Of a DNA stretch of 64,000 bases, positions 50,565 through 62,029 are shown piece after piece. Source of the stretch: Sarcocystis neurona. Lineage: Eukaryota; Apicomplexa; Conoidasida; Eucoccidiorida; Sarcocystidae. How positions within the stretch are numbered: the first letter of the stretch is position 1; each line of letters opens with the position of its first letter. Location: assembly GCA_000727475.1 (NCBI GenBank), contig KL647295.1, forward strand, positions 3,477,988-3,541,987. The letters run 5' to 3'. The notes beneath the pieces were generated by a model, which was not told where the DNA came from, searched no databases, and saw only the letters and a program-made list of their open reading frames with translations. The translations under genes were made by a program, and so were the position numbers.

Positions 50565-52120
50565 AAGACCCGGTGCACTCTGCCTGCCGGTGCAGGTCGC
50601 GTGGCCAGTTTGCAACACGACTGGTGTGCGTTTCATCGGCGGTCCATTCACCAATACGTCACAGGTGAGCGGTGAACAAGCTTCTTTTCGGCAGGCCTTC
50701 CCGTGAGGTGAAAGCTTTGTCAGTCAGGAAGCCTACCTCACCCTTTCACTGGGTCCCGAGTGCTTGTGCGCGAACATCACCCTTCCCGATGTGCGTATGG
50801 AGACGTAGATGTTGCCGAAAACCTGAAAGTCGACCGAGGTTAACCTACGTACAAGAACGGGGTGTTTGTTCCCTGCTACATCACCGCCGCGGCGACCAGC
50901 GGCGTGAAAGGGTAGTGTGGTCAGGTGGCCTCCGCAGTAGCGGCAAGGATGAATCTCAACCGCAGCAGGAGCAGAGGCTTGTTGCCACGGTAGTCAATGT
51001 GTGCGGCGCCCCCTTATGTCCTGCGGTGTAGATACCTGTCAAACTCGCACCGCCTACACTCCTATGTGTGCCGCTATGGAAAACCACAAACAAGCGAGCT
51101 TGACCTTCCTCTCCACCCACAGCAACCCCTTCCGGTGTTCGCGGTCATCGTTACAGTGTTTACGACATTGTGTACTGGGAACTCAAGGCACCGCCAGGGG
51201 CAGAGGGATATTAACAAAGAGGTAGCCCGATGTTTGTCAACAGTTTTGTGCCCCCAATCTTCTACTGCAGAGGCAATAACGGAAGTGGTTGTTGCTGCTT
51301 TTTGTTGCCCCCTCGGCCCTCGCTCGAGATCTCTGCTCAGCACGGTACGAAGAAATGTTCCAGCATTCCTTCAGCCTGTAAGTTGGAGAAATTTGAGTGA
51401 GCAAGTCATCATGAAGAGTCGCATTTTCTCTCACGAGTGTACATCCTGACATGTGCATCTGCCCGACACGTGGATGGCAATAGAGACGCGTGGAGATAAG
51501 ATCTGCTGCGGACGGTGTATTGCACAAAGACGCGGCAGCCACACGGCAGCAGTAGTCGACGTGCTTCTTTTGCACATTATCCTTTGGTGGCCTCCTGCAA
51601 CAGGGCTTCCTGGAATCCTTCCTCAAATACACTCATCTATCTACACACGCCCGTCCTAAATGGAGCACCACCTGCTGGTGTATCACGTCAGCAAATGCAC
51701 ATATATATATATACATACATACATATACATGCATACATACATATGTGCAAAAGGTCTATTGCAGCAGGGCCACCTAGACAGTCCTCGGTTTCTCGGAGTG
51801 TGAGGAAACACGCCCACGCTATCAGCGCGCCCGCTGTAGTGCAAGGCGGCGTCGCGTCATTGCGTAACGGTCAAGCTCTGCCTGTAGAAACTTTGAATTT
51901 CGGGTGCGCCTACGCGCGCTGTACCAGCACGCAGGTAGCTTGATGGCAATTTTCTTCAACAAACTGCAGCGCCTGCCCTCACGGTGCCCCTGCACCAGGA
52001 GTGCAAGTCGCAGTCCTCTTCCGGGTGCCGCTACGGTGAAGCGATGCAGGTGGCCCTGCTTTAGTGCGTCTTGTAGATTTCTGCGAGACTCTACATGCGT
52101 ACCACTTATTTACGACGGCT

Positions 52121-52296
52121 AGGTGAAATTCTCCTCTCCTTCCATAACACCAGAGAGAGACTCTACAACCACGAAAGATACGTACAACGGGTACAAGGGA
52201 AATTTCACTTCTGCCAAACAAAAGGTACACCATAGAAAGAGGTATATACGATGGCGGAAAAGTGAAATTTCGCTTCTTTCAAACACAAGGTCTGCC
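52121..52296. repeat. Diverged direct repeats around GTGAAATTTC
   Basis: Three related blocks begin near 52121, 52198 and 52262. The second and third share GAAATTTC, CTTCT, CAAAC and AAGGT elements in the same order. The spacing (77 and 64 bp) is irregular. Confidence 0.5.
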
Positions 52297-53129
52297 ACCG
52301 CAGTGACACTTGCGATGGCCTTCGACGGCGCAACAACGGCCATCCGCCCACCAGCTGCGCACCACGTGCTGCGGGCGGAGCGGGTGCTCCTGCCGTGTCG
52401 TCTTCGGCAGCTTTTCACTCACACCAAGTATTCCAGCATCTTGTGCAGATACATACGTAGTGCCGCTCAGCTTCTCGTTTCATAAACAGCACCAAGCCCA
52501 CAACGCACTTCCTCTCCTCTGAGCAACACTCTATACGAAGAGATAGCGCAACAGAGAGACTGATATGTACGCATATAATATACACACGCGCAGCGACTCA
52601 TCATATATATATATGTATATATATGTACACACACACACACATGTACCAATATATCAAGTACATATACCTCAGACTCAGAACTCACTACATCATCTCTCTC
52701 AGCGGGACTCTACGTATGAATGTGTGAAGAGATACAGCAGCAGACAGACAGATCCGTTGACACCTCATATGCACACGTGCAGCGAAGCATCATAGGCTTA
52801 CATATGTAAGTATACAAATAGAGAGAGAGCAAGTATACACATATGCATATATATATATAAGTATACGAACACGCAGACAGCAATATATCAGGTGCACATA
52901 CGCCAGATGTTAGAAAATAAATTCGTGCATTTATATATATATATATGTATAGGAAACAAGGTGCACATGCAACTGTATTTCCACCAGTTGCACGCTTGGC
53001 ATGTTTCCCCGGGCTCGAGGAAAACAAGGTATACCCCACTCTCCTCTGCATCACGTGGAAAGAGTACTTTTTATCCCTATGGGGGGTACTGCTGCTGCTA
53101 TTACTGTTGCACCAGCGCACGGCTGCTAC

Positions 53130-56100
53130 CTACATCGTGGAAGACTCGGCGCTCGAACGCCTGCTCCGGCATGTGTCGGCTTCAGCCGCTGCTCTGCTCT
53201 GTCCGTTCCCTCGCCTAAGCAGCCAGGGACGCTGCAGTTCCTCCCCTCCGCCCTGCTGCATCTGTTGCCCCCCCTCCCCTTGCCGGGCTTCTTCCGCTCC
53301 CGTGCCCTGCGCTGCTCTTCTTCCTGCTGCTGCCAACGGTGCTGCTGCGCCTTCTTCCGCGGCCGCTGCTGCTGCGGCAGCGCTGCAGATGAGACGCAGG
53401 CTTTTTCTCGAAGGCGGAGTAGTGGTGGCAGCAGCAGGAGCAACAGCGGCGTTTTGCAAACGCAGCGCAAGCAGCCTGCTCGAGGCCCGTACTCCTTCCT
53501 TTGGCGACTGGTGGAACCGACCTTGCAGTCCATCTTTTCTTCTTCCCCTTCTTCTTCGTTTTCTGCTGCTGCTGCTGCTGTTTCCGCGGCGGCTGCTTCG
53601 CCTGCCCGCTACAAAATCTTCCTCTTCATCGTCGTCTTCGTCAAAACTGTCGCTCGAATCGGACAGAATTTCTTCCTCCGCGCTCCACGCCGTCGCGTTT
53701 TCTCCTCCGCCTCCTCCTCCTCGTCCAACAGGGGCTGCTGGTGCTGCTGCAGTCCGCGGGACAGGTGCTCCATGACGAACAGCAGCAGCAGCACAAGACT
53801 CAGGAGCAGCAGCACCACCACCACCAACCGACGCAGCCGCAGCGCGGCGGGGAAGGGAAGCCCCCTGGGTCGCAGCAGCTGCAGCAGAAGCATCAGAAGC
53901 AACAGCAGCAGCAGGAGCAACGCCGGCAGCGGAAGCACCAGCAGCTGCTCTACGACTGCACGTGGGTGACGCCTGCCGCTGCCGGTCTTCCCGTTCGGCG
54001 TCGTCGCGCGGTCTTCCGCGGTCAGCCGCAGCTACAGCGAGTCTTCGGGCAGCACCAGCAGCAGGCGTATCATCTGCAGCAGCACTCGTCGCGCTGCAGC
54101 GCCTTCTCTTTCCTGCTGAATGCACGGCACGTGCTTCTTCCTCCTCCTGCTTCTCGTCTCCTCTGCTGCGACTGCTGCGCTCCTGCCTTCTCCCAGTCTC
54201 CTTTCCACTTGCCGCTGCTGCTTCGCTCAATCGCTGCTGTTGCTCCTGCAGCGCCAGAGACAGCTGCCGCTCTTCTGCCCCTTCGCCCGACCCCACCATC
54301 AGCTCTTCTTCTCTTGTCCCAGCGGCTCGCCTTCCTTGCTGCGTCTGCTGCTGCTGCGTCTGCGTCTGCTGCTGCTGCTGCTCTGTCTGCTGCTGCTGCT
54401 GTACCTGTTGCTGCTGTGTCTGCTGCTGCTGTGTCTGCTGCTGCTGCCTGAGACGCTCCTCCTGCTCTTCTTTGTAGGTCTGTTCACTAAGAGCCAGCAC
54501 CTTCTGCAGCAGTGCCTCATCCTCTTCGGGTTCTTCTTCTTCAGCAGCAGCAGCAGTGCGTCTTGCAGCAGCAGCGTCGGCGCGTCCTCTTCGGGTCATC
54601 GCTCGCCTGCTGCTATTCGCAGTTGGACCTCCTCTCCCCGCGCTTGCCGTCGCTGCTTCTACCGCTTCTTCTCTTCCTCGTCCTCCTGCTGCTTCTTCTC
54701 TTCTTCTCACTCCTGCTGCTGATTCTCTTCTCTCTCCTGGTGCTGCTGCTTTTTCCTCTCCTGCTGCTGCTGCTTCTTCTCTTCTTCTTCCTGCTGCTGC
54801 TGCCACCGCTCGCGTTCTCCTGCCTGCCACAACGCCATTCGTCTGCACCTCTCCTCCTGCCCTCTGCGACAACGCCGCAACAGCAGCAGTAGCAGTGTGG
54901 CCCGAAGACGGCGCCGCCTCCGACGCTGATCTTCCACCCCTTGCTGCCGCTGCTGCTGCTGCTGCAGATTTTCCCCTTCTCCCGTCTCCACTTGTCTCTA
55001 TGGAAGCAGCAGCTGCTCCACCTGCTGTCTCACCGACTTCTCCGCCCCGTCGCTCTTCTTCTTGCGCCGCTCCTTTCCGCGCGGCCCCTCGTCCTGCCGC
55101 TGCAGCTGTTGCTGCTGCGGATGGAGAGGAGGACGCTGGTGCTACACCAGCCGACTTTATCTCTTTCTTCAGGAGCTCTGCGACTGGGGGGCTCTGGCGC
55201 AACAGCGGACCACCAGCAGCAGCTGCTGTCTCCTCAGCAACAGATATGTCCCCTGTAGCAGTTCCAGCGGCGGAAAACGTGGAGGAAAAGGAGCGCGCAG
55301 GGGAAGCGCTGAGCGGAGCAGCATTGCCCATACACCCCACAACAGCAGGCCCAGACTTAACAGAGGCTGACGCAGCAGCTTCCGCAGTCCGTAGCTCGGC
55401 AGGAGCCGCCGCCGTACAAGATGTAACAGCTGACGTGCAACTCAATAGAAACTGCTTGGCCCCACTAGCAGCTCCTTTCTCCTTTCCCTTCTCTTTCTGC
55501 CGCCCTCCCGGCTCTTCGGGCACCGTCCGACTACTGAAAACGCTCGCGCTGCTGCTGCTGCTGTCTCTCCTCCTGCTGTTGCTGCTGTCGCGCCTCCTGC
55601 TGCTGCTGTTGCCTTTGCTGCTGCTGCCGCTGTCGCGTCTGCTGCTCCTGCTGCTGCTCGGGGTGCTAGTGATACGGCTGCTAGTGCCGCAGCTGCTGCT
55701 GCGTAGGCCGTTGTCGAACAATTTTCTTCGTGAGACATCTCCCCTAGAGAGACTCCCCTGCTGCCTGCTGCAGCTGCTGCTGTCGGTGCTGCAGCTGCTG
55801 CTGTCACTGCTGCAGCTGCTGCTGTCACTGCTGCAGCTGCTGTCGATGTTGCGGCTGCTGCTGACACCGCTGCAGCTACTGCTGTCAGCGACAACCCGTT
55901 GTCGTGCAGGAAGCTGCTGCTCACGCAGCATTTCTCGCCTTTCCATTCCCGATGACATGTGGGGCCCGCTGCCTTCTCCTCCCGACGCGGTTCCCTGCTC
56001 CGCCAGTGCCGTCGCTGCGGCTGCTCGCTGCTGCTCTCCATTTCCCTGCGCCTCTCCTTTTGATGCTGCAACCGCTGCTCCTGCTCCTGCTGCTGTTGTT

Positions 56101-58972
56101 GCACCAGGGCGCGTTGCTGCTGCTGCTGCTTCTCCAGCTGTTGTTGCTGCTGTCGTAGTGGCCGCGGCGCCTGCTGCAGCAGACTGAGGCGTCGCAGCAG
56201 CAGCACACTCGGACGACAGAAGGCCGCGGGCGGCTTCACCTGCTACGCTCGGAGCAGCGGCTGCGGCTTCGACAACCGCAGCACGTGCAGCAGCATCTGC
56301 CACACAAGCAGTACCTGCAGCAGCAGCAGCAGCTGAGGGATTCGTCTGGCGAGAGGTGGCTGTATGCAGCAGGCGTCTTCGCTTTCGAACAAAGTGCGGC
56401 GTCTCTTCTTCATCTGCTGCTCGCTCTCGCGACCCCTCGTGTTGTTTCTCTTCTTCTCTTTCTTGCTGCTCTTGCTCTTGCTCTTGCTGCTGCTGTTGCT
56501 CCCGCTGTTGCTGCTGCTTCACTCTCGCCAGCTCCAATGCCGCTTCGACGTGTTCTCCGTCAGTTGCTGCTGCTGCCGCGGTTCTGGTGGCTGCCGCTCC
56601 TGCTGCTGCAGCGATTCCTCGTTCCTGCAGCTCTTTTCCTGCTGCAGCGGCGCGGCCCACGGTCTCTTTTTTCACCGCTGCTGCGCCCGGGTCGTCAGTC
56701 GCCTGTCGGCCGCCGTTCTGCTGCTGCAGCCCTTCGTACTCCTCCACGGGCACAGAGCTGCTTAAAACGCTCCTCCTGCCATTGCTGCTACCACTTCCGC
56801 TGCTGCTGCTGCTCTTGCTGCTCTCATCGCCGGAAGCCTTCGCGACATTGCCGCTACACGCGCTTCTGCTGCTGCTGCTGGTATTGCTGCTGGTGTTGCT
56901 GCTATTCCTGCTGGCGGTGCTGCTGGTGCTGCTGTCTTTACTGCTGCTGCTGCCGCTATCTTTACTGGTGCTGCTGCTGCTGTGGCCCGCTGTCGCTCTT
57001 TTCTTGGTAGGGGATAGGACGACGCTGTTCTCCGCAGAAATTGCAGCAGTCGTTGCTTCTGCGGCAGCTGCTCTGCCGGTGCGGCGCGTGAAGTACGTGA
57101 ACAGCTGTTGCGGCTGCCCTCTACTCGTCGGAGCCGCCGGGTTCTCACTGCCCCGTGACTCGTCTACTGGTTCTTCTCCAGATCCCGGCGCCGCGGCTGC
57201 AACTGCCGCTGCTGCTGCCGTGACAGCCGCAGGAGGCGGCAGCAGACTTCTGTCGGCACCAGAAGTGCGCTGCATGTCTCGGCGTTGCTGCTGCTGCTGC
57301 TGTTGGCGAATCTGTCGCGCCTCCTGCTCCAGGCGCTGTAGCCGCGGCTCCTGCAGCCGCCGTCGCTCTTCAGCAGCGGAGGACGAAGGGCTTACCGTCG
57401 CTTCTTGCTTCTGCTGCTGCTGCCGCGGGTCGCAAGGGGCCTCTGGCTTCTTCTCTTGCTGCGGCTGCTGCGCGGCGTAGTTCATCGCCTCGGCAAAGAC
57501 GAGGTACTCGAGTTCCTGCAGGACGGTCAGCTGCTGCTGCGTCTGCTGCAGGAAGCTGCAGCGGCGTGCCCGGTCGGAAGGCAGCAGCAGGCCGCGCTGC
57601 TCCAGCTGCTGCTGCAGCTGAGCAGCAAGCCGACGGATGGGATCTCCCGGCGGATTAAACAGGCGGCAGTTGTACAGCAGCAGCAGCAGATCGAACTGCA
57701 GCGCGGCTTCTCTGCGGTAGTAGCCGTTCCACAGACGCTGCCTTATCAATTGCAGAGATATTGGCAGCGGAATTTCTTGCCAGTATTGCTGCAGCCAACA
57801 TGCGGCCCCGGCAGCGACGCGCGACCCACGGCCCGTCGTGCCGCCGCCAGCACCAGCAGCAGCCGCGGCGATCGGCTTGATAAACACCTCGAACACGTGT
57901 TTCTCTCCTCCTCGGGAAGAATGAGAAGAGAGAGGCGCTGCAGCAACAGCAGGAGAGACGGCAGCTGGTGCACCAGGAAAGGTAGCAGGAAGTGACAAAG
58001 AAGCAGCAGTAGCTGCAGCAGCGACTTGCGTCTCGCCATGCGTTACCGTTTCCTCACGACCTGCTGCTGCGTCGCTACTCCGACCTTGCGGGTTCCGGCC
58101 TCCCCCACCTCCTTGCCCATTGCTGCTGCTGCTACTCCCTCTGCTGCTGCTGCATGCTCTGCTGCTGCTGCTCCGGCACTCGCTGCCTGCTGTCTTCCGT
58201 CTTTTACTTTCCCCACAGGCGTCTTGCTCATGACACTGCTGCTCCTGCTGCCTTTGCTGCTGCTGCTGCGTCTCGTCCGGAAGAGAAGTGAGGGTCATGA
58301 CCTCTTCCAGCGCTTGCAAGAGCTGCAGCTGGCGCACGCGAGGAAATTCTGCCTCCTGCAGCTGCACCTGCAATTCTTGATGCTGCTCGAACCGTTCACC
58401 TCTCGCAAAGTCCACTTCCCACGCGTTGAGCCACTGCAGCTGCTGTTCTTCGGCCTCTTCCTCCTCCTGCTTCCGCTGCTTCCCTTTCTGCTGCTGTGGC
58501 GGCTGCGGCGGCTGCTCTCCGGCGACTTCCTGCCGCTGCGATGCTGCTGCTGTTGCACGGCGCGACGTCGTGGTGCTGCGCGTCGCTGCCGTGGTTGCCG
58601 TCGCTCCTGCTGCTGTCCCCACCTCGCTGCTGCTGCTCTTGCTGTTGCCTCTTCTTCTTCCGCCGCACTGCTGCTGTTCCTGCTGCCCGTCCTCCGACTG
58701 TCTGGACACCTCAGCTGACTCTGCCCCGTCACTTTTCTGCTGCCCGCGCGGGACGAGGGCGTCCCCTCGCCCCCCCGCTTCTGCTGCTGCTGCTGCCTCT
58801 TCTTGTTCTTCTTCCTCTTCCTCTTCTCCGTCCCCCACGTACTGCACCTGCACGGCGTCGATTCCAGCACTAGCTACGGCAAGCCATTCCTCAAGTTCTG
58901 CTGCTCGCCGCTCCAGGTCAAGACCCATCTCTGCAGCTCTCCCCTCCCAGTTGCTGTTGTTGTTGCTGCTGT

Positions 58973-59004
<32 letters not shown>

Positions 59005-59830
59005 TTGCTGCTGTTGCTGCTGCTGCTGTTGCTGCTGCTGCTGTTGCTGCTGCTGCTGTTGCTGCTGCTGCTGTTGCTGCTGCTGCCGTTTCTTGCGGGG
59101 ACGCTGGTGCTGTCTGCGCTGCTGCTGCTCCTGCTGACCAGCTGCCTAATCAGCAACGAACGACAGTCCACAATACCCGCTGTCGGAAAAGCCGGCCACC
59201 GCGGCACGCCAACAGCTGCGCGGAGAGCAGCACTGCCTTCCTGCAGCAAATATTCTCGTCGCGTGGACACACTTGCTGCTGCTCCTGCTGAAGAGGCTGC
59301 CCCGAACCCTCCTTCTTCCGACGCTGTCGACTCCGCTGCTGCTCGAGAAGAACCTGCTTCACAAGCTTCCGCTGGTGTTGCGGCGGCTGCGGCCTTGTCT
59401 CCTGTTGCTGCTGCTGCTGCTGCTGCGTGGACCCCCCTGCTGCTGCTGCTGGTGTTGCTGCTGCCGCGTGGGCAGCTGCTGGCTGTTCGCCAGACGGCAC
59501 GTCTGCCTGCTGCTGTGGCTCTTCTTGGTCCTGGTGCCGCCGCCTCGAAGCAGTTCCGTCTCCTCCTGCTCCTCCTGCCTCTGCTGCTCTCCGCGCTGCA
59601 GCTGCTGCAGCAAGCAGCGAAGGCGCACAGGGAGACCGACTTTCTCCGCCCTTCCCCCAACTCCACAGCTGCTGTTGCTGTTGCTGCTGCTGTCGTTGCT
59701 GCTGTTGCAGCTGCTGCTGCTGCTGTTGTTCTTGCTGCTGCTGCTGCTTCTGCCGCTGCCTCTGCTGCTGCAGAATTTTGTAAGCAGCGCCCTTTGCAGT
59801 TCTCTGCAGGGATTTGACAACGGCGCGGTA
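53130..59830 (-). repeat. CAG/CTG-saturated coding segment
   Basis: Hundreds of CAG triplets on the minus strand, read mainly as GCA (Ala), AGC (Ser) and CAG (Gln) in different places. The plus strand is open for long distances as Leu/Cys/Ala-rich shadow frames. Notable blocks are a Gln tract near 54335-54460, Ser/Asn repeats at about 58935-59090 from alternating AGC/AAC codons, and a Gln tract at about 59680-59770. Confidence 0.95.
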
Positions 59831-61440
59831 GTAACGTCCGTCCATGAACGTCCGGCAGCGCTGGGCGGGCGCGAGCAGCAGCAGCCGCAGCAAACCGCGC
59901 AGCACGTCCGACAGCGGGACGAGGAAGTCGGCTGCTCCATCGGCAGCAGGCGCGAAGCGCAGCAGGAGCCGCCTCCCCGCGAGCGACGGCGGTCGCAGCA
60001 CCAGCAAATCTAACACGGCAAAAATGTTAAGAGATTCTTCTTCGACGGGAAGTCCTGAAAAAAAGTGGCACGCAGAAATAACAAACACAATGAACCAACA
60101 GCAACAGCAGTGCCCCGGCGTCTCCGTATTCTTCCACGCGCGCGCTGCTGCTGCGCCTCCTGGTGTCTGTACACCCGATGCCGTCCCGCCTTCAACGAAG
60201 AGGCCCGCACGCTGCAAGGCAACTTCCAAAAATGACTCCCTTCTGGACATTTACTGCCCTCTGTTTTTCCCTTCCCCTCTCTCTGCACATATATACGGAA
60301 GCACACGTGTATGCAGACGCAGACACGGAGACAGCCCCAAGGGGAGACGCAGCAGCCACAGCGAGAGAAGCAGCGAGACAGGGAGACACACACCCGAGAA
60401 GAGAGAAATGCCAGGAGACACGGGGATGGCCAGAAATTGATGTTTCCGATAAACTCCGAAGAAAACCGAGGGAGACGGGACACATGGAGGGAGACACGAA
60501 GAGGGAGACGGGGCAAGCGCAGGCAGCAGAAGTCGAACAGCTCGTCCACGTGTGTCTCCACGTGTTGGTGGCAGATGCGAAGGCGAAGAGAAGACGCCGC
60601 AGCAAATTTCATTTCTTCCAAAATACGCACGCGGCAGCTACGCCAAGCAGCCCCCCCCCGCGCAGGGCCGCGACGCCGTCTCCGCAGCACTCGCAGCAAA
60701 GGGAGGAGACGGTTCTGCTGCGATGCACCCCCCCTCGCACGTACACGAATTCAGAGAACTTCCTCTATTTCTCAACCCACCCCCCATCAGTCAGCCATTC
60801 CCCCACCCTCGAAATCTGCCCCTCTCTTTCTTCAGAAACATACTAATACCTGTAGCCATGCACGTATATGGGGCTTCTTCGATCGCCCTCTGTGTCTAGC
60901 TGTCTCTCCCCACACATATATGTGTGTCTCGGCTGGCGACTTTGAATCTCTCTCTTTCATATATATCTGTGTATGTAGTATATATATGTGTGTAGGTGTA
61001 TGAATGTAGATATATGCGACTGTGTATTTTGGCGTTTTATATCTTTTTATGAGGTGCACACAGGTACGTGTATCTATCACTTGGAACCCCCTCCCCACGC
61101 GTCTGTGTTCGGTCTCTCCTTTGCTGCCTGTGTGTGTGTGTGTGTGTCTCCGTCTCTCGCCCCTTTTGTGTGTCTCTTCCGCGTTTCGGAGTCTTCGGCA
61201 CAACGAAGAAAAGGTCAGTGACGAGGCAGCAGGGAACGTGTTTTCCCCGAAGATACCCGGAAATTCGAAGCCCACGGCGAGGACGAGGACGTCGCAGGGA
61301 AGGAAGAGCTCCGGCTGCCAAAGTTGTATGCGGTCGTGCGGCAGCGCGGGATTCTGGTGCAGCTGCGGGAAGTACCGCAGCACATCACCAACCTGCGGCG
61401 CAAAGACGCCCACGCTGCCGAAGCAGCACGGCATCGCTGC
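53130..61440 (-). CDS. BRWD/PHIP-type bromodomain protein, CAG-rich, 5' end not resolved
   Basis: Probable chromatin reader that binds acetylated histone tails. An upstream exon ends at 61257 with FAPQVGDVLRYFPQ and VLAVGFEFPG. Intron 60055-61256 (acceptor after a T8 tract) joins it in phase 1 to LPVEEESLNIFAVLDLL, RRLLLRF, DFLVPLSDVL and RCRTFMDGRYYRAVVK. This order matches the Tudor-like region of human PHIP/BRWD (GD-x-V-x-YF-x-Q, F-x-DFLVL, DRFRS-x-ID-x-x-W). Further down come VQVQYVGDGEEE (58806-58860), WLNAWEVDF (58410-58432), ALEEVMTL (about 58300) and a bromodomain at about 57590-57900 with YWQEIPLP, NGYYRREAALQFD and NCRLFNPPGDP (Asn is the acetyl-lysine position). The rest is Q/A/S/E low complexity to a stop at 53130. 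The reading frame changes between 59815 and 58860, so an unseen intron or sequence error lies there. WD40 repeats, usual upstream, are not seen in the window. Confidence 0.78.
60055..61256 (-). other. Intron of the bromodomain gene
   Basis: Donor GTATCT after TTTCCGG and acceptor TTTTTTCAG before GACTTCCC, phase 1. Splicing restores a continuous PHIP-like block. The intron contains GT and TA microsatellites (around 60905-61010 and 61130-61150). Confidence 0.8.
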
Positions 61441-62029
61441 TGCTGCCCGCATCGCTGCTGCTGCCCGCGTCGCTGCTGCCTCTCCGTTCACTCCTGCTGC
61501 CTCTCCTCGTTCTCCTTGTCCTCCGGCAGCTGCGGAGGCGGCAGAGGACGCAGCAGCAGCAGCAGCGACACGCGCTGCTGCAGCGCGCAGCACCGGGCAG
61601 CAGCAGCGACTCCCCGGCGTCTCCTGCTGCTGCAGCAGCGCAGCTGCTGACACTCCGACATCCGCGTCTCCTGCAGCACCACCGGCGCCAGCGCCCGCCT
61701 CAACACCACCAGCAACACCTGCAGCACGGTCAGCAGCAGCGCTCGCAGGAGCCGCAGCAGACGCAGCACCTGCAGGACCCGCAGCAGACGCAGTAACCGC
61801 AGGACCCGCAGCCGAAGCAGCATCTGCAGGAACTGCAGCAGGGGCAGCAGCCGCAAAACCCGCAGCAGCAGCACCTGCAGGACCCGTGGCAGTATCAGCA
61901 GCACGGAGAGCAGGTGAGGCCCCCGCCGGAGTCGTCGAAGCAGCACCTGCAGACCCCGCAGAAGGAGAAACAGGAGAAGTTGAGGCAGCAGGCAAAAGAG
62001 AAGCAAAGGAGACAGAATCTACTGCGTCT

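Larger units (their letters stand above)
49620..53129. other. Region without a confident gene; minisatellite and TA repeats
   Basis: Only short ORFs without recognised motifs. Contains the 136-bp minisatellite, a weak duplication at 52121-52296, and TA-rich microsatellites at 51700-51745, 52600-52630, 52845-52860 and 52930-52950. It lies just downstream of the bromodomain gene stop and probably includes its 3' UTR. Confidence 0.5.

Noticed and set aside
53501..60000. Very long plus-strand ORFs rich in Leu, Ala, Ser and Cys (for example 54556-56187 and 58426-59817)
   Set aside because: They are complements of minus-strand CAG runs. They have no motif, while the minus strand carries a bromodomain and PHIP-like blocks.
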